From: Acidimicrobiaceae bacterium
GTDB lineage: Bacteria; Actinomycetota; Acidimicrobiia; Acidimicrobiales; RAAP-2
Reading direction: 5' to 3'
DNA: 32,249 bases
Assembly: GCA_003132165.1 (NCBI GenBank)
Contig: PKWW01000002.1
Location: 1-32,249, forward strand
Part shown: positions 22,359 through 30,181 of the stretch, in pieces
Numbering within the stretch: the first letter of the stretch is position 1
Layout: every line of letters begins with the position of its first letter
The notes under the pieces: model-generated
What the model was told of the DNA's origin: nothing
Seen by the model: only the letters and a program-made list of their open reading frames with translations
Database searches by the model: none
Position numbers and translations under genes: made by a program

Positions 22359-23834
22359 GTGGACCTCATTCTCGCCCTCGACGCCGGGACCTCGGGCGTG
22401 CGCACCGTGGCCTTTGACACGAGGGCCCGCGTCCTCGACACCTCCTACCGTGAGCTGACCCAGCACTTCCCCGAACCCGGGTGGGTTGAACACGACGCCG
22501 CCGAGATCGCCGACCTGGCCGTGGCGACCCTGCGCGAAGTCGCGACGAGGGCCCTCGAGGCCGGTCACCACGTCGTGGCGGTCGGGATCACCAACCAACG
22601 AGAGACCACGGTCGCCTTCGACCGCGAAACCGGCCATCTCGCCCACAAGGCCATTGTCTGGCAGGACCGGCGTACCGCCTCCCTCTGCGATCGGCTCGAA
22701 CAAAGCGGCCACGGCCCCCAGGTGCGCGCGACGACCGGACTGGTCCTCGACTCGTACTTCTCAGCGACCAAGATGAACTGGCTGCTTGAGCACGGGGCCC
22801 TCGACCACGCCGTAGCGCCCAGCCTCGCCACAATCGACACCTGGCTCTTGTGGTGGCTCAGTGGGGGCACTGACGGAGGTGTCTTTCTCACCGAGCCGTC
22901 CAACGCGTCGCGAACACTCCTCATGGACCTGGACACCCTCGACTGGTCGAGCTCGATGGCGGCGCTCTTTGACGTGCCTCTGGACATGCTCGCCGACATC
23001 CGCCCGTCGACGACGAACTTCGCGACGATCAGTCCCGACGTCGTCCCCGAGCTCGGCGGCGTGGCCATCACGGGCGTGCTCGGGGACCAACAGGCGGCGC
23101 TCTTCGGTCAGGCGTGCTTCAGCCCCGGCATCGTAAAGGCCACCTACGGCACCGGCGCCTTCATCCTCGCCAACGCCGGCGACAGTTCGCCGGGCGTCTT
23201 TGACGGACTGGTCACAACCGTCGCCTGGGACCTTGGGGCCTTCGGCCCCGCGACGTACGCCGTCGAGGGATCGGCCTTCGTCGCCGGGGCCGCGGTGCAG
23301 TGGCTACGCGACGAGCTGGGTTTCATCAGTGCCGCGAACGAACTCGAGGCACTCGCCCAGAGCGCGCTCGACAGCGGCGGGGTCCACTTCGTACCCGCGT
23401 TCACCGGCCTCGGATCGCCGTTCTGGCGCAGCGACGCGCGCGGCGCGATCACCGGACTCTCGCGCGGCGCGGGCCGTGCCCAGATCGCGCGAGCGCTCGT
23501 TGAGGCACTCGCCTACCAGGTGCGCTCGATGACCGACGCCTTTCGCGACGGCGGCATCGAACTGCGCGAGTTGCGCGCCGACGGCGGGGCCGCGTCGATG
23601 GACCTCCTGCTACAGCTCCAGGCCACCAATTCTCGTCTCGAGGTACTGCGCAGCGCGTCACTCGAGGCGACCGCGCGCGGGGCGGCGACCGTCGCGGGGC
23701 TCGAGATCGGTGTCTGGCACTCGCTCGAGCAGTTGGGCGAGCTGTGGGAGGCTGAGCGCCGGTTCAGTCCCGAGGACCCCGTGCTGGCCGATGTGGGCTA
23801 TAAATCCTGGCTGCTGGCCTGTGAGCGCGCGTAG
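22359..23834 (+). CDS. glpK: Glycerol kinase (FGGY family)
   Basis: The 491-residue kinase phosphorylates glycerol to glycerol 3-phosphate with ATP. It has the N-terminal phosphate-binding DAGTSGVRTVAFD, the glycerol-site GITNQRETTVAFD (Arg-Glu pair) with PGWVEHDAAEI, AIVWQDRRT, YFSATKMNWLL, and the ATP-side GDQQAALFGQ and TYGTGAFIL. FVPAFTGLGSPFWRSDARG matches the GlpK signature closely. The open frame extends back to 22212, but GTG 22359 begins at the conserved N-terminus and follows a putative -10. No glpF or glpD is nearby. It is divergent from nrdJ and followed 41 bp later by a SMP-30 gene. Other FGGY sugar kinases are less likely. Confidence 0.88.
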   Translation: MDLILALDAGTSGVRTVAFDTRARVLDTSYRELTQHFPEPGWVEHDAAEIADLAVATLREVATRALEAGHHVVAVGITNQRETTVAFDRETGHLAHKAIVWQDRRTASLCDRLEQSGHGPQVRATTGLVLDSYFSATKMNWLLEHGALDHAVAPSLATIDTWLLWWLSGGTDGGVFLTEPSNASRTLLMDLDTLDWSSSMAALFDVPLDMLADIRPSTTNFATISPDVVPELGGVAITGVLGDQQAALFGQACFSPGIVKATYGTGAFILANAGDSSPGVFDGLVTTVAWDLGAFGPATYAVEGSAFVAGAAVQWLRDELGFISAANELEALAQSALDSGGVHFVPAFTGLGSPFWRSDARGAITGLSRGAGRAQIARALVEALAYQVRSMTDAFRDGGIELRELRADGGAASMDLLLQLQATNSRLEVLRSASLEATARGAATVAGLEIGVWHSLEQLGELWEAERRFSPEDPVLADVGYKSWLLACERA

Positions 23835-23861
23835 ACGCTAGGTTTTGCAGAACGTGTCTCA

Positions 23862-23871
23862 GGGGGGGGGG
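23862..23871 (+). repeat. Homopolymer run of ten G in the ribosome-binding region
   Basis: Ten consecutive G lie 4 nt before ATG 23876 and serve as the only purine-rich ribosome-binding sequence for the lactonase gene. Such a run can slip during replication, changing spacing and translation; it is also a common sequencing-error site. Confidence 0.85.
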
Positions 23872-23875
23872 AACC

Positions 23876-24760
23876 ATGGAGAGTTACAAGTCGCGCGTCA
23901 TTCACAAGGGGCTGTCGTTCGGTGAGGGACCACGATGGCACGATGACCGTCTGTGGTTCAGTGACTTCTACCGACAGGGAATCTTCTCCATCGCTCCCGA
24001 CGGTACCGACGAAAAGCTCGAGCACGCCGTTGCGACCCAGCCCTCGGGCCTCGGTTGGTTGCCCTCTGGTGACTTGCTCGCGGTCTCGATGACCGACCAC
24101 AAGGTGCTTCGATTCTCCGAGAACGGGGTCAGTGAATTCGCCGACATCGCCGAGCATTGCGGCTTCTGGGCCAACGACATGGTTGTGTCGTCCAAAGGCA
24201 TCTCGTACGTGGGCAACTTCGGTTTCGACCTCGACCAGCGACTGATGGACGTGGGCGTCGAGGGCCTCATGTCGGCGGGCCCCATCACGACCAATCTCGT
24301 CGTGTTGAACCAGGTCGGCAAGGTCATCCAGGTGATCCCCGACATGGCGTTCCCGAACGGCTCGGTGATCACGCCCGACGGGACGACGCTCATCGTCGGT
24401 GAGACGATGACCTTCAACCTCACCGCCTTCGACATCGCCGCGGACGGCACGTTGAGCAACCGGCGGATCTGGGCGCAGTTGGACTTCACCGCGACCGACG
24501 GCATGTGCCTCGACGCCGAGGGACAGATCTGGCTCGCCAACGCACTGAGCAATAAGTGCCTACGCGTCAAAGAGGGTGGCGAGATCACCGGTGAGGTGAC
24601 GACGACCCAAACGGCATTCGCCTGCATGCTCGGTGGCGAGCACCGCACGATGCTGTACATAATGACCGCGCCCTCGAGTGATCGTTTCAAGATCGCCAAC
24701 CTCACCGACGGCCACATCGAGGTCGTCCAGGTACCCACACCCGGCGCGGGACTGCCGTAA
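23876..24760 (+). CDS. SMP-30/gluconolactonase family protein
   Basis: A 294-residue six-bladed beta-propeller of the SMP-30/gluconolaconase/LRE-like group, which hydrolyses sugar or other lactones with a bound divalent metal. The metal-ligand Glu is in FGEGPRWHDDRLWFSDF (about residue 16-17), the Asn in FPNGSVITPDG, and the Asp in TATDGMCLDAEG. There is no signal peptide. The ATG is preceded by the G10 run. It sits 41 bp after glpK on the same strand and converges with alaC with a gap of only 4 bp. Substrate and any link to glycerol use are unknown. Confidence 0.88.
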   Translation: MESYKSRVIHKGLSFGEGPRWHDDRLWFSDFYRQGIFSIAPDGTDEKLEHAVATQPSGLGWLPSGDLLAVSMTDHKVLRFSENGVSEFADIAEHCGFWANDMVVSSKGISYVGNFGFDLDQRLMDVGVEGLMSAGPITTNLVVLNQVGKVIQVIPDMAFPNGSVITPDGTTLIVGETMTFNLTAFDIAADGTLSNRRIWAQLDFTATDGMCLDAEGQIWLANALSNKCLRVKEGGEITGEVTTTQTAFACMLGGEHRTMLYIMTAPSSDRFKIANLTDGHIEVVQVPTPGAGLP

Positions 24761-24764
24761 CGGC

Positions 24765-25964
24765 TCAGCCGAGTTTGGTGAGGGTCTTTCGCAGGTTGCG
24801 AATGGCTTGGTGCGTGCGCAATTCGTTCTCGATCAACGCGAACCGGACGTGTCCGTCGCCGCCCTCGCCGAAACCGACACCCGGGCTCGTCGCCACGTCA
24901 GCCTCTTCGATGAGGAACTTCGAGAACTCGAGCGAATGCATCTCACGATACGGTTCTGGGATCGGCGCCCAGATGAACATCGAGCCCTTCGGCGCGGCCA
25001 CCTCCCAGCCGATCCGGTTGAGGCCCTCGATCAGAAGATCGCGTCGGGTCTGGTAGATCGCGCGCAGGTGTTCGGGGTAGTCGACCGCCTCGTTCATCGC
25101 GACGATCGCCGCGATCTGGACGGGTTGGAACGTGCCGTAGTCGAGGTAGCTTTTCAGTTTCGTCAACGCCGCGACTATCTCGGCGTTGCCGACGAGAAAG
25201 CCCACGCGCCATCCGGCCATGGAGAACGACTTCGTGAGCGTGTAGAGCTCGACGCAGCACTCCTTCGCGCGCGGCACCTGCAGGATTGACGGCGGCTTGT
25301 AGCCGTCAAAGCCGAGGTCGGCGTAGGCGAAGTCGTGACAGACAATGATCTCGTGCTCGAGCGCGAAGTTCACGAGGCGCTCCATGAACGCGAGGTCCAC
25401 GCAGGCGCTCGTCGGGTTGTGCGGGAACGAGCAGATGATGACGCGCGGCTTCACCTCGGCTTTCTCGTAGGCGGCGACGAGACCGTCGAAGAAGGAGTCG
25501 CCGGGGTCAACGGTGCTGGTACCGGGATCGACCATGGGCACCGTGATGACCGTCGCTCCGGCGAAGCCCGGACCGGCCAGATGAATCGGATAGCTGGGGC
25601 TCGGCACGATGGCGGTGTCACCCGGGCCGAGCAGTACCCACATCAGGTGGGTCAGACCCTCCTTGGCACCGATGGTGGTGACGACCTCGGTCTCGGGGTC
25701 GAGATCGACGTCGAAGAGCTTCTTGTAGCGCGTGGCTATGGCGAGACGAAGATTGGGGATGCCGCGACTCGCGCTGTAGCGGTGATTCTTCGGATTGCGG
25801 GCCGCTTCCGCCAACTTCTCAACGGCGATGTCGGGGCTCGGCAGGTCCGGATTTCCGAACCCGAAGTCGACGACGTCACGACCCGCTGCGCGTGCCTCTG
25901 CCTTCAGACCATTGATCTGAGTGAAGACGTACGGGGGCAGGCCATTGATTCGACGGAATTCCAT
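24765..25964 (-). CDS. alaC: Alanine aminotransferase AlaC-type (class I/II PLP aminotransferase)
   Basis: The 399-residue enzyme is strikingly like E. coli AlaC (glutamate-pyruvate aminotransferase) throughout: the opening RINGLPPYVFTQINGLKAEAR, NHRYSASRGIPNLRLAI, VTTIGAKEGLTHLM, SPSYPIHLAG, HDFAYADLGFDGYKPPSI, and the PLP lysine K245 in TLTKSFSMAGWRVGF. The C-terminus has VATSPGVGFGEGGDGHVRFALIEN. The frame begins at TTG 25970, but ATG 25964 is preferred. It starts 9 nt after the LLM oxidoreductase stop, as last gene of a nine-gene minus-strand run. It makes alanine and 2-oxoglutarate from pyruvate and glutamate. Confidence 0.92.
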   Translation of the reverse strand: MEFRRINGLPPYVFTQINGLKAEARAAGRDVVDFGFGNPDLPSPDIAVEKLAEAARNPKNHRYSASRGIPNLRLAIATRYKKLFDVDLDPETEVVTTIGAKEGLTHLMWVLLGPGDTAIVPSPSYPIHLAGPGFAGATVITVPMVDPGTSTVDPGDSFFDGLVAAYEKAEVKPRVIICSFPHNPTSACVDLAFMERLVNFALEHEIIVCHDFAYADLGFDGYKPPSILQVPRAKECCVELYTLTKSFSMAGWRVGFLVGNAEIVAALTKLKSYLDYGTFQPVQIAAIVAMNEAVDYPEHLRAIYQTRRDLLIEGLNRIGWEVAAPKGSMFIWAPIPEPYREMHSLEFSKFLIEEADVATSPGVGFGEGGDGHVRFALIENELRTHQAIRNLRKTLTKLG

Positions 25965-25973
25965 CAACAAAAC

Positions 25974-26657
25974 TTACTTAAGTTCGCGGGCGTGACGCCA
26001 CTCTCGTAGTTGCCGGATGTCAATTTGGGGGCTCAAGACCGCCCAGGTCGCTCCCGCCTCGTCGAGTGCGTCGAGTGTCGCGGCGAGGTCTTCGGGTACC
26101 GGACCAGCCCAATTGGTGGGACCCGAGGCGGCGATCTCACGCAGGTGCTCGGGCGAGGCGTCCCAGAGATTGATCGCAGCGCCGAGTTCGCGCGCCAGCG
26201 AATTGGTCGCCTCACCCCCCGCGCCAATCCACACCGGCATCACCTCGATCAGTTGCTCGGCGGTGTCGGCCAACAGCGCGCGGCGTTCGGCCGGACTCTG
26301 TACGGCGATGCCGTAGGCCTCATTCTCCGCGGCGGACAACTTGTCGCCGGTGCCGAGCGCACAGATCACGCGGCCCGGTGCGAGGCGTTCGAGCGTCGCG
26401 AACTGCTCGACCAGGTGAGCGGTCCCTACGAGGCCGACTCGCGCGACGAGCGGCGCGACGACGAGGTTCTGGTGTCGACGGGCAACGGCACCGAGCAGGG
26501 CGAACGGCGCGAGTGACGGGCGCTCGGGTGAACCCATGGGCCACAGATGGTCGTAGGCGAACACCCCGTCGAGGCCGGCGTCCTCGGCGTCGCGGGCGAA
26601 CGCGAACGCGTCCTCGGCCCCGCGACGAAACGTCGGCAGCAAGACGCCCAGTTTCAC
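25974..26657 (-). CDS. LLM-class (luciferase-like) F420-dependent oxidoreductase family protein
   Basis: The 227-residue TIM-barrel protein has the luciferase-like start KLGVLLPTFRRGAEDAFAFARDAEDAGLDGVFAYDHLWP. It also has the LVVAPLVARVG and TLERLAPGRVICALGTGD segments, and PVWIGAGG late in the barrel. Most actinobacterial proteins of this group use F420 rather than FMN; that is inference here. It is shorter than the typical 280-340 residues, so part of the insertion region is missing, though ends look intact. The GTG start overlaps the ROK kinase stop (GTGA), implying coupled translation. The substrate is unknown. Confidence 0.85.
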   Translation of the reverse strand: MKLGVLLPTFRRGAEDAFAFARDAEDAGLDGVFAYDHLWPMGSPERPSLAPFALLGAVARRHQNLVVAPLVARVGLVGTAHLVEQFATLERLAPGRVICALGTGDKLSAAENEAYGIAVQSPAERRALLADTAEQLIEVMPVWIGAGGEATNSLARELGAAINLWDASPEHLREIAASGPTNWAGPVPEDLAATLDALDEAGATWAVLSPQIDIRQLREWRHARELK

Positions 26658-27625
26658 GAATGACGCTCGAAGGCGACCAGGGCGGCACCCATTGCGCCCG
26701 AGCGAGGACCGAACATCGACTTCATGATGGTGATCGTAGGACGCACGTCGTATCCCTCGACGAGGTCGATCAGGTACTCACGCGCGTAGGGCAGCACGAG
26801 ATCAGACGCACTGGACAGTCCCCCACCGATGACGAAGTGGCCGCAGTCGAGGATGGCGGCGAGATTGGAGAGTCCGAGCGCGAGCCACCAACCGACTTCG
26901 CGCACGAGCGCCAACGCCTCGTCGAGTCCTTCGGCCGCAGCCGCGGTCACGTCTTCGGCGCTCACGAACTCGGTACCGCCGCGCTGGGCGACCAGCGTCG
27001 GTAGTCGACCTTCCTCAGCGGCCTCTCGCGTCAAGCGACCGAGACCACCCCCGGATGCGTAACGCTCCCAACATCCGAATCCCCCACAGAGACACGCCGC
27101 GCCGCGCGCGTCGACGACCATATGACCGATCTCGCCGGCGAAACCGCTTCGCCCGCGCACCAGCTCGCCGTCGGCGATCACGCCGCCGCCGATGCCGGTG
27201 CCGAGGGTCACCATGACGAAGTCATCGATGCCGCGTCCGGCCCCCCACTCGTGCTCGCAGAGCGCCGCGCAGTTCGCGTCATTCTCGCAGTAGACGAGCG
27301 AACTACCGAGTGAGGAACCGAGTAGCGCACCGAGATCGGCTCCCGACGCCGATTGCAGGTTCGGAGCGAACGCCAGATGTCCGTCGCGTCGCATCAAACC
27401 CGGAAGCCCGATGCCGACCGGCACCCCGTTCGCCTTCAGACCGTGCCGGGTGGCGAGTTGGAGGACCTGATCGGTGAGTACCTCCGCCGTCGCCTCACCG
27501 GCACCGTGGCTCTCGTCGTGGGGCGTCGGCGACATCACTTCGCCGAGCACACGGCCGTCTCGAGCAACGATCAACGCCAGCGCTTTGGTCCCACCGACGT
27601 CGACGCCGATCGCGACGTCATTCAT
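26654..27625 (-). CDS. ROK family sugar kinase (glucokinase-like)
   Basis: This 323-residue cytoplasmic kinase has the ROK phosphate motif GVDVGGTKALALI at the N-terminus, the catalytic-base region CENDANCAALCEHEWGAG, GTGIGGGVIADGELVRG, and EIGHMVVD. The zinc-binding CLCGGFGCWE of the family is also present. Glucose is the likeliest substrate because actinobacterial glucokinases (GlkA type) are ROK proteins with this spacing and are found near pimB-like genes; N-acetyl sugars are the alternative. The open frame extends to 27973, but ATG 27625 overlaps the stop of the preceding SRPBCC gene (ATGA), which decides the start. It overlaps the LLM gene downstream by 4 nt. Confidence 0.9.
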   Translation of the reverse strand: MNDVAIGVDVGGTKALALIVARDGRVLGEVMSPTPHDESHGAGEATAEVLTDQVLQLATRHGLKANGVPVGIGLPGLMRRDGHLAFAPNLQSASGADLGALLGSSLGSSLVYCENDANCAALCEHEWGAGRGIDDFVMVTLGTGIGGGVIADGELVRGRSGFAGEIGHMVVDARGAACLCGGFGCWERYASGGGLGRLTREAAEEGRLPTLVAQRGGTEFVSAEDVTAAAAEGLDEALALVREVGWWLALGLSNLAAILDCGHFVIGGGLSSASDLVLPYAREYLIDLVEGYDVRPTITIMKSMFGPRSGAMGAALVAFERHS

Positions 27626-28062
27626 GCAAGTAACTCGGCCTGGGCCTTCAGCTCGCGCAGTGCCTGGGTTTGGATTCGTTGGGCGGCGCGGTGCTTGATG
27701 AACGCCGGGATCGGCACCGACAACTCGACTTCCAGGTCGTAGGTGACCTTGGCGCCTGCTCCTGCTGGCTCGAAGCGGTACTGACCCTTCATGGTCTCGG
27801 TGATGTCGCCGCTGGTCTGGAACCAACTGATGAGTTCGGGCGCACGGCTGTAGTCGTAGCGAAGCGCGTAGGTCGTCGAGCGTCCGAACGCGGCGGCGCG
27901 AAATTCGACCTCGAGGGGCCGACCTTCTTCGTCGCGCTCGAGCACCTCGATCCTCTTCAGATCGCTGACCCAACTCGTGTAGTTGGCGAAGTCGGTGACC
28001 ACTCGGTAGACGGCGTCAGGCGTCGCGCTGACCAGTATCGATTCTGTCGCTCGCTGGGACAC
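27622..28062 (-). CDS. SRPBCC (START-like) family protein
   Basis: The 146-residue protein has the START/polyketide-cyclase-like layout. It opens with SILVSATPDAVYRVVTDFANYTSWVSDLKRIEVLERDEEGRP, then continues with curved beta strands and a long C-terminal helix (IPAFIKHRAAQRIQTQALRELKAQAEL). Such proteins bind lipids or other hydrophobic ligands. GTG 28062 is chosen over the longer frame (to 28161) because AGGAGG precedes it by 6 nt. A related SRPBCC gene sits close to pimB' in mycobacteria (Rv2185c near Rv2188c), so a role in envelope lipid handling is a fair guess, not shown by sequence. Confidence 0.87.
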   Translation of the reverse strand: MSQRATESILVSATPDAVYRVVTDFANYTSWVSDLKRIEVLERDEEGRPLEVEFRAAAFGRSTTYALRYDYSRAPELISWFQTSGDITETMKGQYRFEPAGAGAKVTYDLEVELSVPIPAFIKHRAAQRIQTQALRELKAQAELLA

Positions 28063-28082
28063 GGCACCTCCTAGCAGACACC

Positions 28083-29243
28083 TTAGAACGTTTGCCTGTC
28101 GAGATCGGAGTTGTCGAAGGGGGCCAAACCGTTGCCGAGACGGCGAGCGAGGTTGTTCCATTCAAAGCGCTCGACTGCGAGATCGCGTGAATTTCTCGCG
28201 TACCGCGCCCGGCGCTCGTCGTCACCCAACAGGTCCGCCATCACGCGCGCGAGCGCCCGGTCGCTCCTCGAATTGGTGACCACCGTACCGGTCACGCCGT
28301 CGATCACCGCTTCGTGGCTGCCACCCGAGCGCCCCGCGATCTGGGCGACGCCCGACGCGGCCGCCTCAAGGAAGACAATGCCGAAACCCTCCTGCTCGAG
28401 CCCGAGCCACCGACTTCGACAGTCCATCACCATGAGGTCACTCGCCCCGAGCCACTCGCTCAAAACGTCATCAGGAACGCGTCCGAGAAAGGTCACCGGC
28501 GCCTTCAACTTCTTCGCCAATCGCTCGAGTCGGGGGCGGTCGCGACCCGCTCCCCCGATCGCCACGTGCAGCTCTGGGAACTGATTGGCCAAGCGCGCAC
28601 TCGCGCGAAGGAGCGTATCCATGCCCTTGCGCGGCACTAGGCGCGAATAGGAGCTCACGAGTAGGCCCTCTTCGGGAAGTCCGAGTGAACGCCGGACGTG
28701 CGCGCTTCGCGAATCGTCGAGCGGCTGGAATCTCATTGTGTCAACACCCGGTGGAATCTGGACGACCGGCGGCATCCATTCGGCCGCGTTACGACGCGCC
28801 TCACTCTCGGGGTAGGTTCCCGCGCACACCGCCACGACGGCGTGACGAAGGACGTGACGAAGCGACGAAGCGACGAGCGGCAGTCGACCTGGAATGGTCA
28901 CCTCAGCGCCGTGCAGTACGACACCGTAGGGTCGCGACAGGTGCGGTCCGAGCAGACCCAGCGGCCACGCCGGATCGAGGAGGACCAGATCGGGTTGGTG
29001 ACGTTCGATTGCCGCCTCAATCGCCACGAGCGCGCTGCGCGTCGGCAGGAACAGCGTCGACGCGGACACCCGTTCGATCACGACGTCGCTTTGTTGGTCA
29101 AAACTTTGCGCATCCTCGTGCGACGACGCGGTGAGGACGGTCGCGCGCCCTGGTTCAAGACGACGCCACAGTTCATGAAGGTAGACCTGGATACCGCCCG
29201 TCTTGGGCGGATAGTCGTTGGTCACCAAGAGGTGGCGGGCCAT
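28083..29243 (-). CDS. GDP-mannose-dependent phosphatidylinositol monomannoside mannosyltransferase, PimB'-like (GT4)
   Basis: The 386-residue GT-B glycosyltransferase closely follows PimB': the N-terminal LVTNDYPPKTGGIQVYLHELWRRL, LHGAEVTIPGRLP, PPGVDTMRFQPL, SYSRLVPRKGMDTLLRA, and the GT4 E-x7-E in LEQEGFGIVFLEAAASG. PimB' adds the second mannose to phosphatidylinositol mannoside at the cytoplasmic face of the membrane. Related GT4 enzymes with other acceptors cannot be excluded. ATG 29243 is preceded at 6 nt by TAGCGT, so it may also have its own leaderless promoter in addition to read-through. The SRPBCC gene follows 20 bp later. Confidence 0.85.
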   Translation of the reverse strand: MARHLLVTNDYPPKTGGIQVYLHELWRRLEPGRATVLTASSHEDAQSFDQQSDVVIERVSASTLFLPTRSALVAIEAAIERHQPDLVLLDPAWPLGLLGPHLSRPYGVVLHGAEVTIPGRLPLVASSLRHVLRHAVVAVCAGTYPESEARRNAAEWMPPVVQIPPGVDTMRFQPLDDSRSAHVRRSLGLPEEGLLVSSYSRLVPRKGMDTLLRASARLANQFPELHVAIGGAGRDRPRLERLAKKLKAPVTFLGRVPDDVLSEWLGASDLMVMDCRSRWLGLEQEGFGIVFLEAAASGVAQIAGRSGGSHEAVIDGVTGTVVTNSRSDRALARVMADLLGDDERRARYARNSRDLAVERFEWNNLARRLGNGLAPFDNSDLDRQTF

Positions 29244-29249
29244 GGGTCC

Positions 29250-29255
29250 ACGCTA
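29250..29255 (-). promoter_or_regulatory. Putative -10 element (TAGCGT) before the pimB'-like gene
   Basis: On the minus strand CTAGCGTGGA precedes the ATG, with TAGCGT ending 6 nt before it. The same ten bases precede the truncated haemoglobin gene in the same position. This suggests an internal promoter within the nine-gene run. Confidence 0.45.
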
Positions 29256-29277
29256 GTCAACCGGTGCGCCGTTGAGG

Positions 29278-29490
29278 TTACGAGTCCGTATTCGAACGGT
29301 GCTGGAACTTGAGCCGAGGCATCATCCCCTGCGCGGTGAAGAGTTGCACGACATCGGCGTCCCTCGTGGTCATGACCAGCTCATCGGGCTTTTCACCAAT
29401 GACGAAGCTGACGAGACAGTCCGCGCAGTCCGGGGTGCCCCGACGCACGCAGTCGTTGCAACTGATTGAGAGTTCGATTCCACTTGCCAT
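29278..29490 (-). CDS. Small Cys-rich zinc-ribbon-like protein, 70 residues
   Basis: I do not recognise a named family. The protein has four cysteines as C-x2-C-x7-C-x2-C (CNDCVRRGTPDCADC) near the N-terminus, which should bind zinc. A hydrophobic strand (LVSFVIG) and a short C-terminal half follow. ATG 29490 is chosen over the longer frame because AAAGGTG lies about 5 nt upstream and the extension is not protein-like. It lies 34 bp before pimB' and 46 bp after the thioredoxin-fold gene, all on one strand. Confidence 0.7.
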   Translation of the reverse strand: MASGIELSISCNDCVRRGTPDCADCLVSFVIGEKPDELVMTTRDADVVQLFTAQGMMPRLKFQHRSNTDS

Positions 29491-29536
29491 GCCACACCTT
29501 TCATCTCCCTCAACTCTGACGAGGGCCTGTGACATC

Positions 29537-29935
29537 TCAAGCGGTGAGATACGGCGCAATCTCGAGAGCAACCTGGGAGGGTCCGAACACCACACCCTCG
29601 CTCACGACCTGACGGCGCAACTCGTCGACCAGTACGTAGAAGGGAGGCCACTTGATATCGAGTTCCTTCAACAGTTCGGGAGCGATGAGGACCCGTTGGC
29701 GCGCATTCACCCATTCACCGTCCGGGTCGTCGGTCCCGCTCACGATCACGACGGTGACATTGGCCAATTCGTCGAGCGTCGAGTTCACGAAGTCACGACA
29801 TCCGTCACACATGGTCTTGACCGCGACGACCAGGGTCCGCCCCTCAAAGGTATGCGTTACGACATTCCCATCCAAGGTGACGCCGGTGAATGAGGACGGC
29901 GCCGGACGTTCTCGGGGTGCGTCGAACGATCGCAC
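29537..29935 (-). CDS. Thioredoxin-fold-like hypothetical protein with CxxC
   Basis: The 132-residue protein has the outline of a thioredoxin/AhpC-type fold: VVAVKTMCDGCRDFVNSTLDEL, with a C43-x2-C46 pair after a beta strand, then VTVVIVSGTDD, VLIAPELLKELDIKWPPFYVLVD with a WPP turn where thioredoxins have cis-Pro, and a final helix. A redox or chaperone role is plausible. Start GTG 29935 is preferred over the longer frame (to 29998) because it falls 8 nt after the stop of the preceding zinc-ribbon gene. Identity beyond the fold is not established. Confidence 0.65.
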   Translation of the reverse strand: MRSFDAPRERPAPSSFTGVTLDGNVVTHTFEGRTLVVAVKTMCDGCRDFVNSTLDELANVTVVIVSGTDDPDGEWVNARQRVLIAPELLKELDIKWPPFYVLVDELRRQVVSEGVVFGPSQVALEIAPYLTA

Positions 29936-29943
29936 GCCCAGTC

Positions 29944-30153
29944 CTACTCGGAGTCGGCGATGATTTCGACGGACCGACCGTGACCGCACCAGCGACACGT
30001 CACCGACTCAATGGTCTTGGCGATCACCTCGGGCTCTTCGATGGTGAGTTCACCCCCCACGGTGAAGTGGTGGAACGCTCGTACCGACGTCGTCTCCACC
30101 ACATCGAAACGCGTTAAATTTCCACAGGCCGTGCAGCGATATCGGGTAGTCAC
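29944..30153 (-). CDS. Small zinc-ribbon protein, 69 residues
   Basis: The two CxxC knuckles, CTAC (residues 7-10) and CRWC (about 53-56), frame a beta-rich middle, the layout of a zinc ribbon. No enzyme motif is present. It could bind nucleic acid or protein, and the family is unknown to me. It is 28 bp downstream of the PH-domain gene and 8 bp upstream of the thioredoxin-fold gene, so the small Cys proteins are likely made together. Confidence 0.7.
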   Translation of the reverse strand: MTTRYRCTACGNLTRFDVVETTSVRAFHHFTVGGELTIEEPEVIAKTIESVTCRWCGHGRSVEIIADSE

Positions 30154-30181
30154 AGCATCAACGGTAGTGGATTCCTCTGAA

